A stretch of 64,000 bases of DNA from Chlorobiota bacterium. GTDB taxonomy: Bacteria; Bacteroidota; Bacteroidia; Bacteroidales; F082. The notes beneath the pieces are model-generated. The model had not been told where the DNA came from. It saw only the letters and a program-made list of their open reading frames with translations, and made no database searches. This document shows, in pieces, positions 25,635-37,100 of this stretch. The DNA is taken from NCBI GenBank assembly GCA_013151215.1, contig JAADIS010000062.1, positions 1 to 64,000 on the forward strand, written 5' to 3'. Both the position numbers and the translations under genes were made by a program. The number at the start of each line of letters is the position of its first letter. Position 1 is the stretch's first letter.

Positions 25635-26519
25635 TTAAGCGTATAATTTGTCCGAATCCATTCGCAGATACTTTCCCACGGCCATAGATGTGGAAAACGC
25701 CCCGAGAATTATTCCCCCGATCAGTATTGCGCCAAACAGACAAATAAGAGCGTTGTTGGAAGACAACAACTTAAGTTCAGGGATGTTTTCCCGCAAGGTT
25801 TCGATTATGCCTAGCAGCAGCAATATGGCCAGCGCGGCACTTATGGCGCCTTGCAAAACCCCTTTTACGACAAAAGGTTTACGAATGAAACTTTCGGTTG
25901 CCCCTACCAATTGCATGCTTCTAATAATAAATCGCCTGGAATAAACCGAAAGTCGGATGGTGTTGTTTATAAGGGCGATGGCAATTATCAACAGCAATAA
26001 GCTAAAACCAAACATCACCAGGCCGATTTTCCGCAGGTTCTTGTTTATCATGCTCACAAGCGATTTTTGATAATAAACCTCCTTCACGTTCCCGTCTTGC
26101 ATGATATAATTTTCAATTATCGCCAAACTATCGTTGTTTGCCCATTCGGCATTAAACCTAAGGTCGATGGAGGGCAATAACGGATTGTCGTCATCGCTCA
26201 TAAAGCTCACGAAGTCGTCGCCCAAGATCTCTTTTAATCGCCTTGAGGCTTCTTCCGGAGTAATATATTCCGTTGACTTAACAAAATCCTTAGTGTCGAG
26301 ATGCTTTTGAAGCTTTATTATATCCGCTTCCTTCACGCCGTTCCCCATTACGATCTCAAAACCTATATTTTCTTTTATATAATTTGATAAGTTGTTGGCA
26401 TACAATAATATAAGGCCTAAAAACCCCAAGGTGAACAATACCAGGCTTATACTTATCACCGAAGTAAAATAAGCACCGTTTATGCGCCTTTGTTGCGAAC
26501 TGCTATTCGATTTCATCAT
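25635..26519 (-). CDS. ftsX: Cell division protein FtsX
   Basis: Permease-like partner of the FtsE ATPase, linking the divisome to peptidoglycan hydrolase activation. The 294-residue topology fits: a cytoplasmic N terminus, TM1 (about 20-45), an extracytoplasmic region of about 110 residues (VKEADIIKLQKHLDTKDFVK, STEYITPEEA, FLxxL-type region), and three C-terminal helices (about 172-285). The signature IRSMQLVGATESFIRKPF at the TM2-TM3 junction is characteristic. ftsE is not adjacent. Two tandem ATGs are available; the first is used here. It leads the run ftsX-DUF3098-uppP-truB. Confidence 0.95.
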   Translation of the reverse strand: MMKSNSSSQQRRINGAYFTSVISISLVLFTLGFLGLILLYANNLSNYIKENIGFEIVMGNGVKEADIIKLQKHLDTKDFVKSTEYITPEEASRRLKEILGDDFVSFMSDDDNPLLPSIDLRFNAEWANNDSLAIIENYIMQDGNVKEVYYQKSLVSMINKNLRKIGLVMFGFSLLLLIIAIALINNTIRLSVYSRRFIIRSMQLVGATESFIRKPFVVKGVLQGAISAALAILLLLGIIETLRENIPELKLLSSNNALICLFGAILIGGIILGAFSTSMAVGKYLRMDSDKLYA

Positions 26520-26566
26520 ATATTGCTAAATTATAAAAATCCGTAAACTTAAATTCAACAAATGTT

Positions 26567-26574
26567 TATTTTCG
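26567..26574 (+). promoter_or_regulatory. Possible -7 box for the dipeptidase gene
   Basis: TATTTTCG, one change from the TAnnTTTG consensus, 21 bp upstream of the ATG at 26596. It lies in the divergent region shared with ftsX. Confidence 0.3.
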
Positions 26575-26595
26575 CAGCAAATTTAAAATTTAATT

Positions 26596-27279
26596 ATGCG
26601 CCAGATAATTACGCTCATCGGCATTCTTGTTTTCAACTTTTCTTTTGCACAGCAAACCAAAGTTTATAACGATAAATTAAACATTGTCGGTGATATATAT
26701 GAATACAAGGCTCAGGTGGATGAAGACCCGAACTTAGAATTGGTTGACCTTGAAGATTTCGTCCCAGGGATAATCTTGGATATCCGATATGCGACAACTA
26801 ACAATTTTACCGGTCAACAAGTATATACCAAGGCTAAGGCGTTTGCCCGGTGGCCTGTGGCCGAGGCACTTGCAATAGTTCAGGAAGAATTGGGGAAACG
26901 TAATCTGGCACTTAAGGTTTATGATGCATATAGGCCATATTCAGCAACTGTTTTGTTTTATGAAATTTATAAAGACACCACCTATGTTGCTTCGCCATGG
27001 TCCGGATCGAGGCATAACCGGGGAGCCGCCATCGACATAAGCATAGTGGATTTGGAAACCGGTGAGGAAATTCAAATGCCCACGGGCTACGATGATTTTA
27101 CAGAAGCCGCCCATCCCGATTATATGGATTTGCCACAAAACGTGATCCAAAACCGCGATTTCCTTATCAATACCATGCAAAAACATGGTTTTAAAGTATA
27201 TGCTTCGGAATGGTGGCATTTCGACTTCGTTGGTTGGGAAGCCTTCCCTTTAATGGATATCCCCTTTGACAAACTCTGA
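26596..27279 (+). CDS. D-Ala-D-Ala dipeptidase, VanX/DdpX family (peptidase M15D)
   Basis: Zinc dipeptidase expected to cleave D-alanyl-D-alanine. After a signal peptide (MRQIITLIGILVFNFSFA) come the family motifs: FVPGIILDIRYATTNNFTG, LKVYDAYRP, the zinc-binding SRHNRGAAIDIS (His and Asp), and SEWWHFDF (catalytic Glu and zinc His). The signal peptide places it in the periplasm, so cell-wall peptide turnover or D-Ala recycling is more likely than cytoplasmic glycopeptide resistance; there are no vanH/vanA genes nearby. Length 227 is typical for exported members. Confidence 0.93.
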   Translation: MRQIITLIGILVFNFSFAQQTKVYNDKLNIVGDIYEYKAQVDEDPNLELVDLEDFVPGIILDIRYATTNNFTGQQVYTKAKAFARWPVAEALAIVQEELGKRNLALKVYDAYRPYSATVLFYEIYKDTTYVASPWSGSRHNRGAAIDISIVDLETGEEIQMPTGYDDFTEAAHPDYMDLPQNVIQNRDFLINTMQKHGFKVYASEWWHFDFVGWEAFPLMDIPFDKL

Positions 27280-27372
27280 TCACTGATTTGGTTTTTAAGG
27301 TATAAATAAAAACGAAAGACTCCTTTAGGTAATTGATGCTTAATAGATAACACATTGTAAAAAATATAAAAA

Positions 27373-30159
27373 ATGGCATACGACTTCAATTCGATTGAAA
27401 AGAAATGGCAGCAATATTGGGCCCACAATAAAGTATTTAAGGCTGAAACAGCACCGGGCAAGCCAAAATATTATGTGCTCGACATGTTCCCTTATCCTTC
27501 GGGCGCCGGACTTCATGTGGGTCACCCTCTCGGATACATTGCCTCCGATATTTATGCGCGCTTCAAACGCCACAAGGGATTTAACGTTCTTCACCCGATG
27601 GGTTACGATGCTTACGGCCTCCCGGCCGAACAATATGCCATCCAAACCGGTACGCATCCGGAGGTAACAACTGAAAAAAACATAAAGCGATATCGTCGCC
27701 AACTGGATCAGATAGGTTTTTCCTTTGACTGGGACAGGGAGGTGAGAACCAGCGACCCGGATTATTATAAATGGACACAATGGACATTCATTCAGCTATT
27801 TAATTCCTGGTATGATAAATCTGCCGACAAGGCGAGGGCAATTGATTTATTGATTGGGGAATTTGCGAAAAACGGAAATGGCGAAGTTAATGCAGCCTGC
27901 GACGGTTTGGAAGTGTTTAGTGCAGATCGGTGGAACTCCTATACGGAAGCCGAACAGCAAAACATACTTATGAACTATCGCCTGGCTTATTTAAAGGATA
28001 CTGTCGTAAACTGGTGCCCCGCCCTGGGAACGGTATTGGCCAACGATGAAGTTAAAGAAGGCTTGTCGGAGCGTGGCGGCCATCCTGTCGAACGTAAACT
28101 GATGAAACAATGGCTGTTGAGAATTACTGCCTATTCCCAACGACTCCTCGACGGTCTCGACACCATCGACTGGACGGACGCATTAAAAGAATCGCAGAAA
28201 AACTGGATAGGAAGGAGCGAGGGAGCGTCGGTTAATTTCGATATAAAAGGCCACAACGAAATTATCGAGGTCTTTACCACCCGCCCTGATACCCTGTTCG
28301 GCGCAAGCTTTATGGTTTTGGCCCCGGAGCACGAACTGATAACAAGCTTAACAACTCCCCAACAAAAAGAAAAGGTTGAGGATTATGTAAAATGGGCAAA
28401 AAACCGCTCCGAACGCGAGCGCATGACAGAAGTTAAAAAAGTAACAGGCATGTTCACGGGCTCTTATGCCGTAAACCCCCTTAGCGGAAATGAAATCCCA
28501 ATATGGACAGCCGACTATGTCCTAGCAGGTTATGGTACAGGTGCGATAATGGCCGTGCCAGGTCACGACAGCAGGGATTTTGCCTTTGCACGCCATTTCG
28601 GCTTGCCGATAATACAGGTTGTTGTTGGCAGTGGCGATGAAGCCGGCGATACTGCGACATGGGATGATTCCTACGATTCAAAGGAGGGCGTGATGATCAA
28701 TTCCGGTTTTCTCAACGGCATGTCTGTAAAAGAAGCCATTCAGGCCAGCATACAAAAGATAGAGGAAATGGAAATAGGTTACCGTACTATAAACTACCGC
28801 TTGCGCGATGCTATCTTCAGCCGTCAAAGGTATTGGGGCGAACCGTTTCCTATTTATTACAAAGACGGTATGCCTTATGCCCTCGATGAGTCGGAATTAC
28901 CTTTGAAGCTGCCTCCAGTAGATAAATTCCTGCCAACTGAAGATGGCGACCCCCCATTGGCCAGGGCCGAAAACTGGCACACTAAAGACGGTTACCCGCT
29001 GGAAACCAACACCATGCCCGGCTTCGCCGGCTCAAGCGCCTATTATTTAAGATATATGGATCCCCACAATGAGGAAGAGTATTTCTCGAAGGAAGCCAAT
29101 GAATATTGGAGGGATGTCGATCTTTATATCGGTGGCGACGAACATGCTGCCGGACACCTCATATATTCGCGTTTCTGGAATAAGTTTCTATACGACCTCG
29201 GCATGGTGTGCGAGGAGGAACCTTTCAGAAAACTCATCAACCAGGGGAAAATACAGGGACGATCGAGTTTCGTTTATAGAATTAAGGGAACCAACACTTT
29301 CGTCTCGAAAGGTTTGCGTAAAGACCACGAAACACAGGCGCTTCATGTGGATATTAATATGGTGGACAACGACATACTCGATACGGAGGCCTTCACGAAC
29401 TGGCTTCCTGAATATAAAAACGCCGAGTTTGTTTTAGAAGACGGGCATTATTATTGCGGCCATGAAGTTGAGAAAATGTCGAAATCGAAACATAATGTTC
29501 AAAACCCCGATGCTTTGATCGATAAATACGGAGCCGACACCCTGCGCCTTTACGAAATGTTCTTGGGTCCTTTGGAGCAGGACAAGCCCTGGGACACAAA
29601 CGGCATTGAAGGCGTATTCCGTTTCCTGCGCAAATATTGGCGCCTTTTCTTCGACGAGGACGATAATTTGTTGCTCAACGATGAAAATCCGACAGATGAA
29701 GAACTAAAGGTGCTTCATAAAACCATTAAAAAAGTCAATTTCGATATCGAACGCTTCTCCTTCAACACAGGGGTCAGCGCATTTATGATCTGTGTCAACG
29801 AGCTGAGCGACCTTAAATGCCACAAACGTGAAATACTCGAACAGCTCACAATTCTTCTAAGTCCTTACGCCCCGCATATTACCGAGGAGATCTGGCAGAT
29901 ACTAGGGCATTCCGGGAGCATAAGCACAACAGCATATCCTGTCCATAACGAGGATTATCTGGCTGAAAACAGTATTGAATACCCTGTTTCGTTCAACGGG
30001 AAGATGAGGTTCAGGCTGAAGCTGCCCGTTGATTTGCCCAAAGCGGAAATTGAAAGGGCAGCCCTTGAAGCCGAGGAAGCACAAAGGTGGCTGGAAGGAA
30101 AAACCGTCAGGAAGATAATTGTGGTTCCCGGCAGGATAATCAATATTGTCGTCGGATAG
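27373..30159 (+). CDS. leuS: Leucyl-tRNA synthetase
   Basis: Charges tRNA-Leu. The class I signatures are both present: HVGHPLGY (HIGH) near residue 47 and KMSKSKHN near residue 700. The CP1 editing domain includes the threonine-rich [19 protein letters not shown] and the acidic [16 protein letters not shown]. Inserted segments around residues 150-200 ([38 protein letters not shown]) and 625-695 are longer than in proteobacteria and are typical of Bacteroidota LeuRS. The 928-residue length fits that. The ATG follows an A-rich leader; the DUF3108 gene starts 57 nt after the stop. Confidence 0.98.
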   Translation: MAYDFNSIEKKWQQYWAHNKVFKAETAPGKPKYYVLDMFPYPSGAGLHVGHPLGYIASDIYARFKRHKGFNVLHPMGYDAYGLPAEQYAIQTGTHPEVTTEKNIKRYRRQLDQIGFSFDWDREVRTSDPDYYKWTQWTFIQLFNSWYDKSADKARAIDLLIGEFAKNGNGEVNAACDGLEVFSADRWNSYTEAEQQNILMNYRLAYLKDTVVNWCPALGTVLANDEVKEGLSERGGHPVERKLMKQWLLRITAYSQRLLDGLDTIDWTDALKESQKNWIGRSEGASVNFDIKGHNEIIEVFTTRPDTLFGASFMVLAPEHELITSLTTPQQKEKVEDYVKWAKNRSERERMTEVKKVTGMFTGSYAVNPLSGNEIPIWTADYVLAGYGTGAIMAVPGHDSRDFAFARHFGLPIIQVVVGSGDEAGDTATWDDSYDSKEGVMINSGFLNGMSVKEAIQASIQKIEEMEIGYRTINYRLRDAIFSRQRYWGEPFPIYYKDGMPYALDESELPLKLPPVDKFLPTEDGDPPLARAENWHTKDGYPLETNTMPGFAGSSAYYLRYMDPHNEEEYFSKEANEYWRDVDLYIGGDEHAAGHLIYSRFWNKFLYDLGMVCEEEPFRKLINQGKIQGRSSFVYRIKGTNTFVSKGLRKDHETQALHVDINMVDNDILDTEAFTNWLPEYKNAEFVLEDGHYYCGHEVEKMSKSKHNVQNPDALIDKYGADTLRLYEMFLGPLEQDKPWDTNGIEGVFRFLRKYWRLFFDEDDNLLLNDENPTDEELKVLHKTIKKVNFDIERFSFNTGVSAFMICVNELSDLKCHKREILEQLTILLSPYAPHITEEIWQILGHSGSISTTAYPVHNEDYLAENSIEYPVSFNGKMRFRLKLPVDLPKAEIERAALEAEEAQRWLEGKTVRKIIVVPGRIINIVVG

Positions 30160-30216
30160 CGAACAATTTTTTTGTGAACAATAAATACTCGATTGTTTAC
30201 GTATTTTTGTCGGGAT

Positions 30217-31029
30217 ATGCAAAGGATATTTTATACGGCTTTCATCGGTTTAGTGTTTTTGCCTTTTTGGCTAAAGGCTCAAAAATCAATTGAGAACAAT
30301 GCCTTCAAGGCTGGCGAGATATTGAAATACCGGGTTTATTATAGCTCGTCGCTGGGTAATTTGACAGCCGGGGAAGCTATTCTCGAAGTTGATGAGTGGA
30401 AGGAATCGAACTCATCGGACAACAGATCGTTTTATCATATTACCGGACTTGGCAATTCCAAAGGTTTCTTCGATTGGTTTTATAAGGTCCGCGACAGCTT
30501 CGAATCCCATATCGACAAGGAAACATTGTTGCCATATATGTTCGTGAGGCGAACCCGCGAAGGAAAATACAAATACGACGACGATGTTTTCTTCGACCGC
30601 ATAAACAAAGAAGCAAGGAGCAGGAGGGCTATAAAACCAATCCCCGAAGACGTTCACGATATTATTTCGGCGCTCTATTATTTAAGGGCCTTGAAAATCG
30701 GGGATTTTGGGCCCGATAGCACTTATGGCTTGAGCTTTTATCTTGACGACTCGTTATATCATACTGACATCAAATATGTTAGCAAAGGAAAGATGAAAAC
30801 CGCCTGGGGCTGGGTCGATTGTTTGAAGTTTTCACCAAAAGTGGCAACAGGGGAAATTTTTTCCGATGAGTATCCTATGTCTGTCTGGGTTACCGACGAC
30901 GAAAACCATCTGCCCATACTCGCCGAATCCAAAGTTGTCGTCGGTTCGATCAGAATGGAATTAGTTGAGTTTTCCGGCTTAAAAAACAAAGCAAATTTCG
31001 TGAGCGATAAAAAGAAAAAAAAACAATAA
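30217..31029 (+). CDS. DUF3108 exported protein
   Basis: A 270-residue protein with a signal peptide (MQRIFYTAFIGLVFLPFWLKAQ). I start at the ATG at 30217; a TTG at 30193 would add eight polar residues before the signal. The body matches DUF3108: FKAGEILKYRVYYSSSLG, LTAGEAILEVDEW, then FEWHIDKE-like and the final GSIRMELVEF. The fold is expected to be a periplasmic beta-structure of unknown function. The C terminus is a run of lysines (SDKKKKKQ). It follows leuS closely and may share its message. Paired palindromes lie 25 nt after its stop. Confidence 0.88.
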   Translation: MQRIFYTAFIGLVFLPFWLKAQKSIENNAFKAGEILKYRVYYSSSLGNLTAGEAILEVDEWKESNSSDNRSFYHITGLGNSKGFFDWFYKVRDSFESHIDKETLLPYMFVRRTREGKYKYDDDVFFDRINKEARSRRAIKPIPEDVHDIISALYYLRALKIGDFGPDSTYGLSFYLDDSLYHTDIKYVSKGKMKTAWGWVDCLKFSPKVATGEIFSDEYPMSVWVTDDENHLPILAESKVVVGSIRMELVEFSGLKNKANFVSDKKKKKQ

Positions 31030-31053
31030 TAATGTTTGTTTTATTGCGCTAGT

Positions 31054-31099
31054 CGGGATTTGCAATCCCGAATTACCGGACCTACGGATTTGCAATCCG
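31054..31099. repeat. Pair of REP-like palindromes
   Basis: CGGGATTTGCAATCCCG (31054-31070) and CGGATTTGCAATCCG (31085-31099) are two near-identical palindromes around the same TTTGCAA centre, 14 bp apart. They resemble the REP-type hairpins that Bacteroidota carry between genes and that associate with REP-associated transposases. No transposase gene is in the window. They may also weakly stop transcription after the DUF3108 gene. Confidence 0.7.
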
Positions 31100-31139
31100 C
31101 GCATTATATTAAAAAACCTTAATCGCCACCATACGGCAT

Positions 31140-31147
31140 TATCTTTG
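31140..31147 (+). promoter_or_regulatory. -7 box for the macroglobulin-like gene
   Basis: TATCTTTG, a perfect TAnnTTTG match 29 bp upstream of the ATG at 31177. Confidence 0.5.
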
Positions 31148-31176
31148 TTTATGTTTGAAAAACAAAATCTTTTCCT

Positions 31177-34100
31177 ATGAAGAAATTGCTGAAAATATTC
31201 GGATTGCTTATATTAATAACCTTGGTATCAGGTATTTCCATTAACTCAAAAACCATTGATTATGCAAAGCAATGGTCCAGGGCAGAAAAATATATTAATG
31301 AAGGCTTGCCCAAATCAGCGCTGCAAGTAGTCGAAGAAATATATAAAACAGCAAAATCCGAGGGCAATTCACCCCAGTTGACAAAAAGCCTGCTCTATAG
31401 GATAAGCCTTCAAAGCAGGTTTCAGGAAGACAGGATCTTAAACTCCATTTCGTATTTTGAAAAGGAAATCGCCTCTGCGGGAGAGCCCGTTAAACAATTG
31501 CTGCAATCGCTCACTGCCGAGCTTTATCAGAAATATTATTCGGAAAACCGTTGGAAAATAAACAGCAGGGGCACCTTGGGAAATTATAAAAACGATGATA
31601 TCGCTACATGGGATGCGGCTTCTTTTGCCAAAACAAGCAAGAAACTCTATTTGCGATCGCTCGAAAACAAAGAGTTCTTACAGAATATCCCCCTGCAGGA
31701 CTACGACCTAATCCTTTTACAAAAGGACACTTCCAACTTCATGGCCTATCCAAGTTTATACGATTTATTGGCTAATAGGGCAATAGATTATTTAACTGCC
31801 GACGACAACTTCTTGGATATCCGAGCTTTTAAGAAGTTTGATTTTAGCAGTGGCTTGGCAAATACTGCCGATTTCTTAAAAGCAGAATATCCTGCCGACA
31901 GCACTAATAATGAATGGCTTATAAGAGGATTGTTTAAGGACTTGATCGGGTTACACCGTAAAAACAAGGACACAACAGCGTTGATCGACCTCGAGCTAAG
32001 GCGGTTGGATTATTATCGCGAGAGAAGTAGTGAGTCTTCTAAAAATGACAATAAAATGCTACTATCGCTATTCGACCTAAAAAACAAATATCCCGACTCG
32101 GGGATTTCCGTAAAGATATCTTATCGCATAGCGGCCATTTATAAATATTATGGCGCTAAATATGAAGTTGATAAAGGCGAAAAATACCGTTGGCATCTTG
32201 CCAAGGCACTTGAGGTTTGTAAGCAAGCAGTAGAAAAGTTCCCCGGCTCCGAATATTCGACCCAATGTGAACAGATGATCAATACCATTGAATCACAGCA
32301 TATTACAATTAAAACACATAAGGTGGTGTTATCAGGAAAGCCTATTCTTGCCTCCCTCGGATTTGCGAACATCAACAAACTATATTTTAGGCTTATCAAA
32401 ACCAATGCCGACAGCAAGCTGAAGAGCAGGAATTATGGAAGCGCCGAAAGCATAATGAACCTTCTTGAAAAAGACGCATCGCAAGCTTTTTCCATCGACC
32501 TGCCCGATTCAAAGGACTATCAAAAACACACTGCCGAAATCAATTTGCCCGCTTTGGGAGCAGGCTCGTATTTTGTTTTCTCATCCCCTGATTCAACTTT
32601 TGGGCGCAAGAGCATAATGGCTTCGCTTAAACTGACCGTCTCGGAGCTTTCGTATATCCTAAAACCCGTAAACGGACAGGGAAAAGCAGGGATGTATGTA
32701 TTAAACAGGGAAACTGGGAAAAGCATTGCCTATGTTGAAATTTCCATTTATAAAAGAAAATATAATAATCGGGGCCGTTCTTATGAATATGTCGAAATTG
32801 ACAAACTGCACACCGACAAGAAAGGCTTTGTGGCTATTAACAGGGATAAAAAAGATGATTTCGGCAGTTATATTTTCCGCCTTCAGAAGGGAAACGACAT
32901 TTTGTTTTCGGCTAATTATTTGGAATTCCAAAGGAGCTTTAGCCCCAGGGCAGTTTTAAGAACGTGGCTTTTTACCGACAGGGCAATCTACCGTCCCGGA
33001 CAAACAGTTTATTTCAAAGGAATAATAAACGAACAAAAGGGCAACAACTATTCCCTGAAAACCAATGAGCACACAAATGTGCAATTTAAGGACGCAAATA
33101 ATAAAGTGATAGAGCAACAGGATTTCAAGACCAACGATTATGGTTCGTTCAGCGGGGAGTTCGTTATCCCCAAAGGCCTTATGAATGGAACTTTCTCCCT
33201 TCAAGCCCCTGCCGGCTCGGCAAGGATCATGGTCGAGGAATATAAACGCCCTAATTTTAAGGTGGAGTTCGATAGTGTGTGGGGGCAATACAAAATCGGG
33301 GATTCTGTCCAAATCACAGGCACTATTGAAGATTATTCCGGAAGCAGGCTCGGAAATGCCGAAATTAAATATAATGTTACGCGCTCATCCTTTTTCCCAA
33401 GGCGGCAGCAAACCAACTATTATCATTTCAGCTATCCTGAGGCCCGGATATCAAACGGTAATGTAAAAAGCGATGCCGATGGTAAATTCACAATTGAATT
33501 CTTGGCCGCGGCCAACGAAGAAATAGCTCAATCGCGGATGTCGTATTATTTTAATGTTTCCGTTGACGCCACCGACATCACTGGCGAAACCCAGAGCGGC
33601 ACGACAAATTTAAGACTATCGAGCTCCAGTATTTATTTCGACGTGGATACTGACGAAACTATAAACATAAACAACAGAAAAGGCATAATTGTTTCGGCAA
33701 CCAATAGTTCGGGCAATGCCGTTAAAACCAAGGCCAAGGTAAACATCTACAAACTCCGAACAACTGAAACAGTATTGCTGTCAAGGGATTGGGCTAAGCC
33801 TGACCTATATATTTTGGGGAAAGACAAGTTCAAGAAATTGTTTCCGAAAAATATTTATAAGGACGAAGACCTCAGGGAAAACCGGGAAAAGGAATTGGTT
33901 TTAAGCCGTGAATTTGAAGTAAAGGGCAAAAAGGAAATCTTTAAGGATGAACTGACCAGGCTTAAGCCGGCAGAATATTTTATAGAGGTCTCGGCTGACG
34001 ACAAAAACGGAGAACCGGTAGGGGCACAGAAATATTTTAGCGTTTATTCCCCATCTTCCTCCAAAATTGCCGATAACAGCATCTTGAGCTTAAAGCTTGA

Positions 34101-37100
34101 CAAAACACGGGCCCGGCCAGGTGAGGAAATAATAATGAGCCTTTCGTCGGCCGATAAAAAGACCAGGGTTTTTTACGAAATAATGAATGCGGACAATCTT
34201 GTTGAACAAAAATGGATCACCATAAGCAAAGCGCAAAAGAATATTAAAATACCGGTGAGGGAAGAGTTCAGGGGCGGTTTCTCAGTACATGCCACAGCCA
34301 TAAAAAACAACAGGAAGTACTCCTTGACGGAGAATGTGGATGTGCCTTGGAAAAACAACGACCTTAATATAAAACTTGAAACTTATCGCGATTATTTAAG
34401 TCCCGGCGCAAAGGAGGAATGGCGTATTAGCATAAAAGACCCCAAGGGCCAGGCCGCCGTTGCCGAAGTGCTTGCCGCAATGTATGATGCCTCATTGGAC
34501 TTATTTGCCTCCAACAACTGGAATATAAGACTGGATAAATCGAAGATGCGGAACCGGTTGTGGGATGTTTCCACGTTCGGGATCGGCGACAGCAGGTTTT
34601 TTAACAGATCCAAACAGAAACGCTTTTATGCTTTTAAGGAAACATATCCTAAAATTGACTGGTTCGGTTTCGAGTATTTCAACGACAGGGTTGTTCGTTT
34701 TACCCAGGGAATGTCAGTTGCCGATTTAAAAGAAGTCAGCAATGTTCAGGACAAAGATCTTGATTCGTATTATTCGTTGGACGAAGGCGCTCCCGAAATA
34801 AAAAAGAAAGCCCTGAAAAAAAAGGACAAGCCCGAAATTGAAATTATGCCCCTAAGAACGAATTTCCCGGAAACGGCATTCTTTTTCCCTGCCTTGAAAA
34901 CCGATGCGGATGGTAATACTTTAATCAGCTTCAAAACCCCGGATGCGCTAACGGAGTGGAAAATAATGCTCCTGGCACACGACAAGAACCTCAGGATCGG
35001 TAAATTGACCAAAAACATAAAAGCCCGCAAGGAATTGATGATAATGCCCAACCTGCCTCGTTTTGTCCGTCAGGGAGACGAAGTGAATTTTACGGCAAAA
35101 GTGGTCAATTTTACTGATAGCGACATAGCTGCAAATGTTGAAATCGAGTTTTTCGATGCATTGGGCATGAAGCCCATCAAAATTTCTTCCGACGAACTAA
35201 GCACTAATGTTGATATTGCGGCGAAGGCAAATACCAAACTAAGCTGGAAATTGCTTATACCCGACGATATCAGCATGATTTCATATCGCATAAAGGCAAC
35301 AACGGGCAGTTTCTCCGATGGGGAAGAGCGAAGCTTTCCGGTTCTCACGAACAAGATGCTCGTTACCGAGACGCTTCCTATGTTTATCAATGCCAACGAA
35401 AGCAAGACTTATAATTTTGTGTCGATGGCGAAGAGAACAACAAAATCGCCCGGCCTTAAAAGCTACCGCTATACAGTTGAAATAACTTCCAACCCTATTT
35501 GGTATGCCATCCAGGCTTTGCCTTATTTGGCTGAAAATGACAATAAAAGCAATATCTCGGCTTTCAACCGCTATTATTCAAATGCCATTTCATCGTTTAT
35601 CGTCAACAGCAACCCCCAGATAAAAAAAGTTTTCGAGAGCTGGCAAACATTGGCTCCTGACGCCTTTTTGTCGAGACTTGAGAAAAACCAAGAGTTGAAA
35701 TCGGCTGTTCTACAGGCAACCCCATGGGTTTTGGAGGCTGAGGGCGAAACAGGCCAAAAACGCAGGATAGGAATTTTGTTCGACTTGAACAAATTGGCAA
35801 ACGAGAAGAAGAGCACGCTCGGCAAACTGAAATCCACCCAGTTGAATTCAGGGGCATGGTCATGGTTCAACGGCATGGGCGATGATGTTTTTACAACTCA
35901 AAAAATCGTTCTTGGCTTCGCGAAATTGCAAAACAAAGGAATTATAGTGATAAACGACGATCCGGAAAGGGCAAGAATGATAAAGAAAGCCGTCAGCTTT
36001 TTGGACAAGGAAATCGTACGGGATTATGAAGGCCTAAAAAAAAACCATCCCGAAAGGATGACGAAGAACAATTTAAGCCCGGATAAAATCCAGTATTTGT
36101 ATCTAAGGACCTTGCTAATCCGCGAATTCCCATTAAAGGAAAACAGCATGGACGCATTTGATTACTTTACTGGACAGGCTAAAAAATACTGGCTGAAGCA
36201 AAACAATTATTTGCAGGGAATGATCGCCATAGTTTTAAACCGCCTGACTTATAGAAACGAGGCCGAGGCAATTATGCGCTCGTTGGAGGAGCGAAGCCTG
36301 CAAAACGAGGAAATGGGAATGTACTGGAGGCAAAAAAGCGGTTGGCATTGGTATGAGGCCCCGGTGGAAACCCAGGCAATGATGATAGAGGCTTTTACGG
36401 AAGTGCAGAACCAAAGCCCTTTGATCAACAAGATGAAGGTCTGGTTGCTCAAGCAAAAGCAGACCCAAAAATGGGGGACGCCCTCTGCTACCGTTGAGGC
36501 CGTTTATGCATTATTGCAGGATGAAGGCGACTTGATTACTGACAACAAGGATGTTGCATTATATGTGGCAGGCCAAAAAATAGTGCCTGAGGAAGGGAAC
36601 GGAAAAGAATCAGGCAGCGGTTATTTTAAAACAAGCTGGAATGCAGGCGAGGTGAACAGCAAGCTTGCTGATATCGAACTTCAAAACCCCAGCGGAAATA
36701 TTGCTTGGGGAGCGGCCTATTGGCAGTATTTCGAGGATATTGACAAAGTGGTTTCGAGCAAATCGCAGCTTTCGGTCGAGAAGAAATTTTTTGTTGAAGA
36801 ACATAGCGGGAACGGCAAGGTGATAGAGCCTTTGGCTGAAGGGGCTAAATTGAAAATAGGGCAAAAACTTATTTCCCGTATAATAATCCGCAGCGACCGC
36901 GACATGGATTTCGTCCACTTGAAAGATATGCGCTCATCGGCTTTGGAGCCGGTAAACAGTATTTCAGGCTATAAATATTCAGGAGGTCTCGCTTATTATG
37001 AAAACATAAGCGACTTTTCGACTGATTTCTTCATCCGTCATTTACCAAAAGGAACATATGTTATGGAATATGCTGTTTTCGTTTCGCAAAGCGGGAAATT

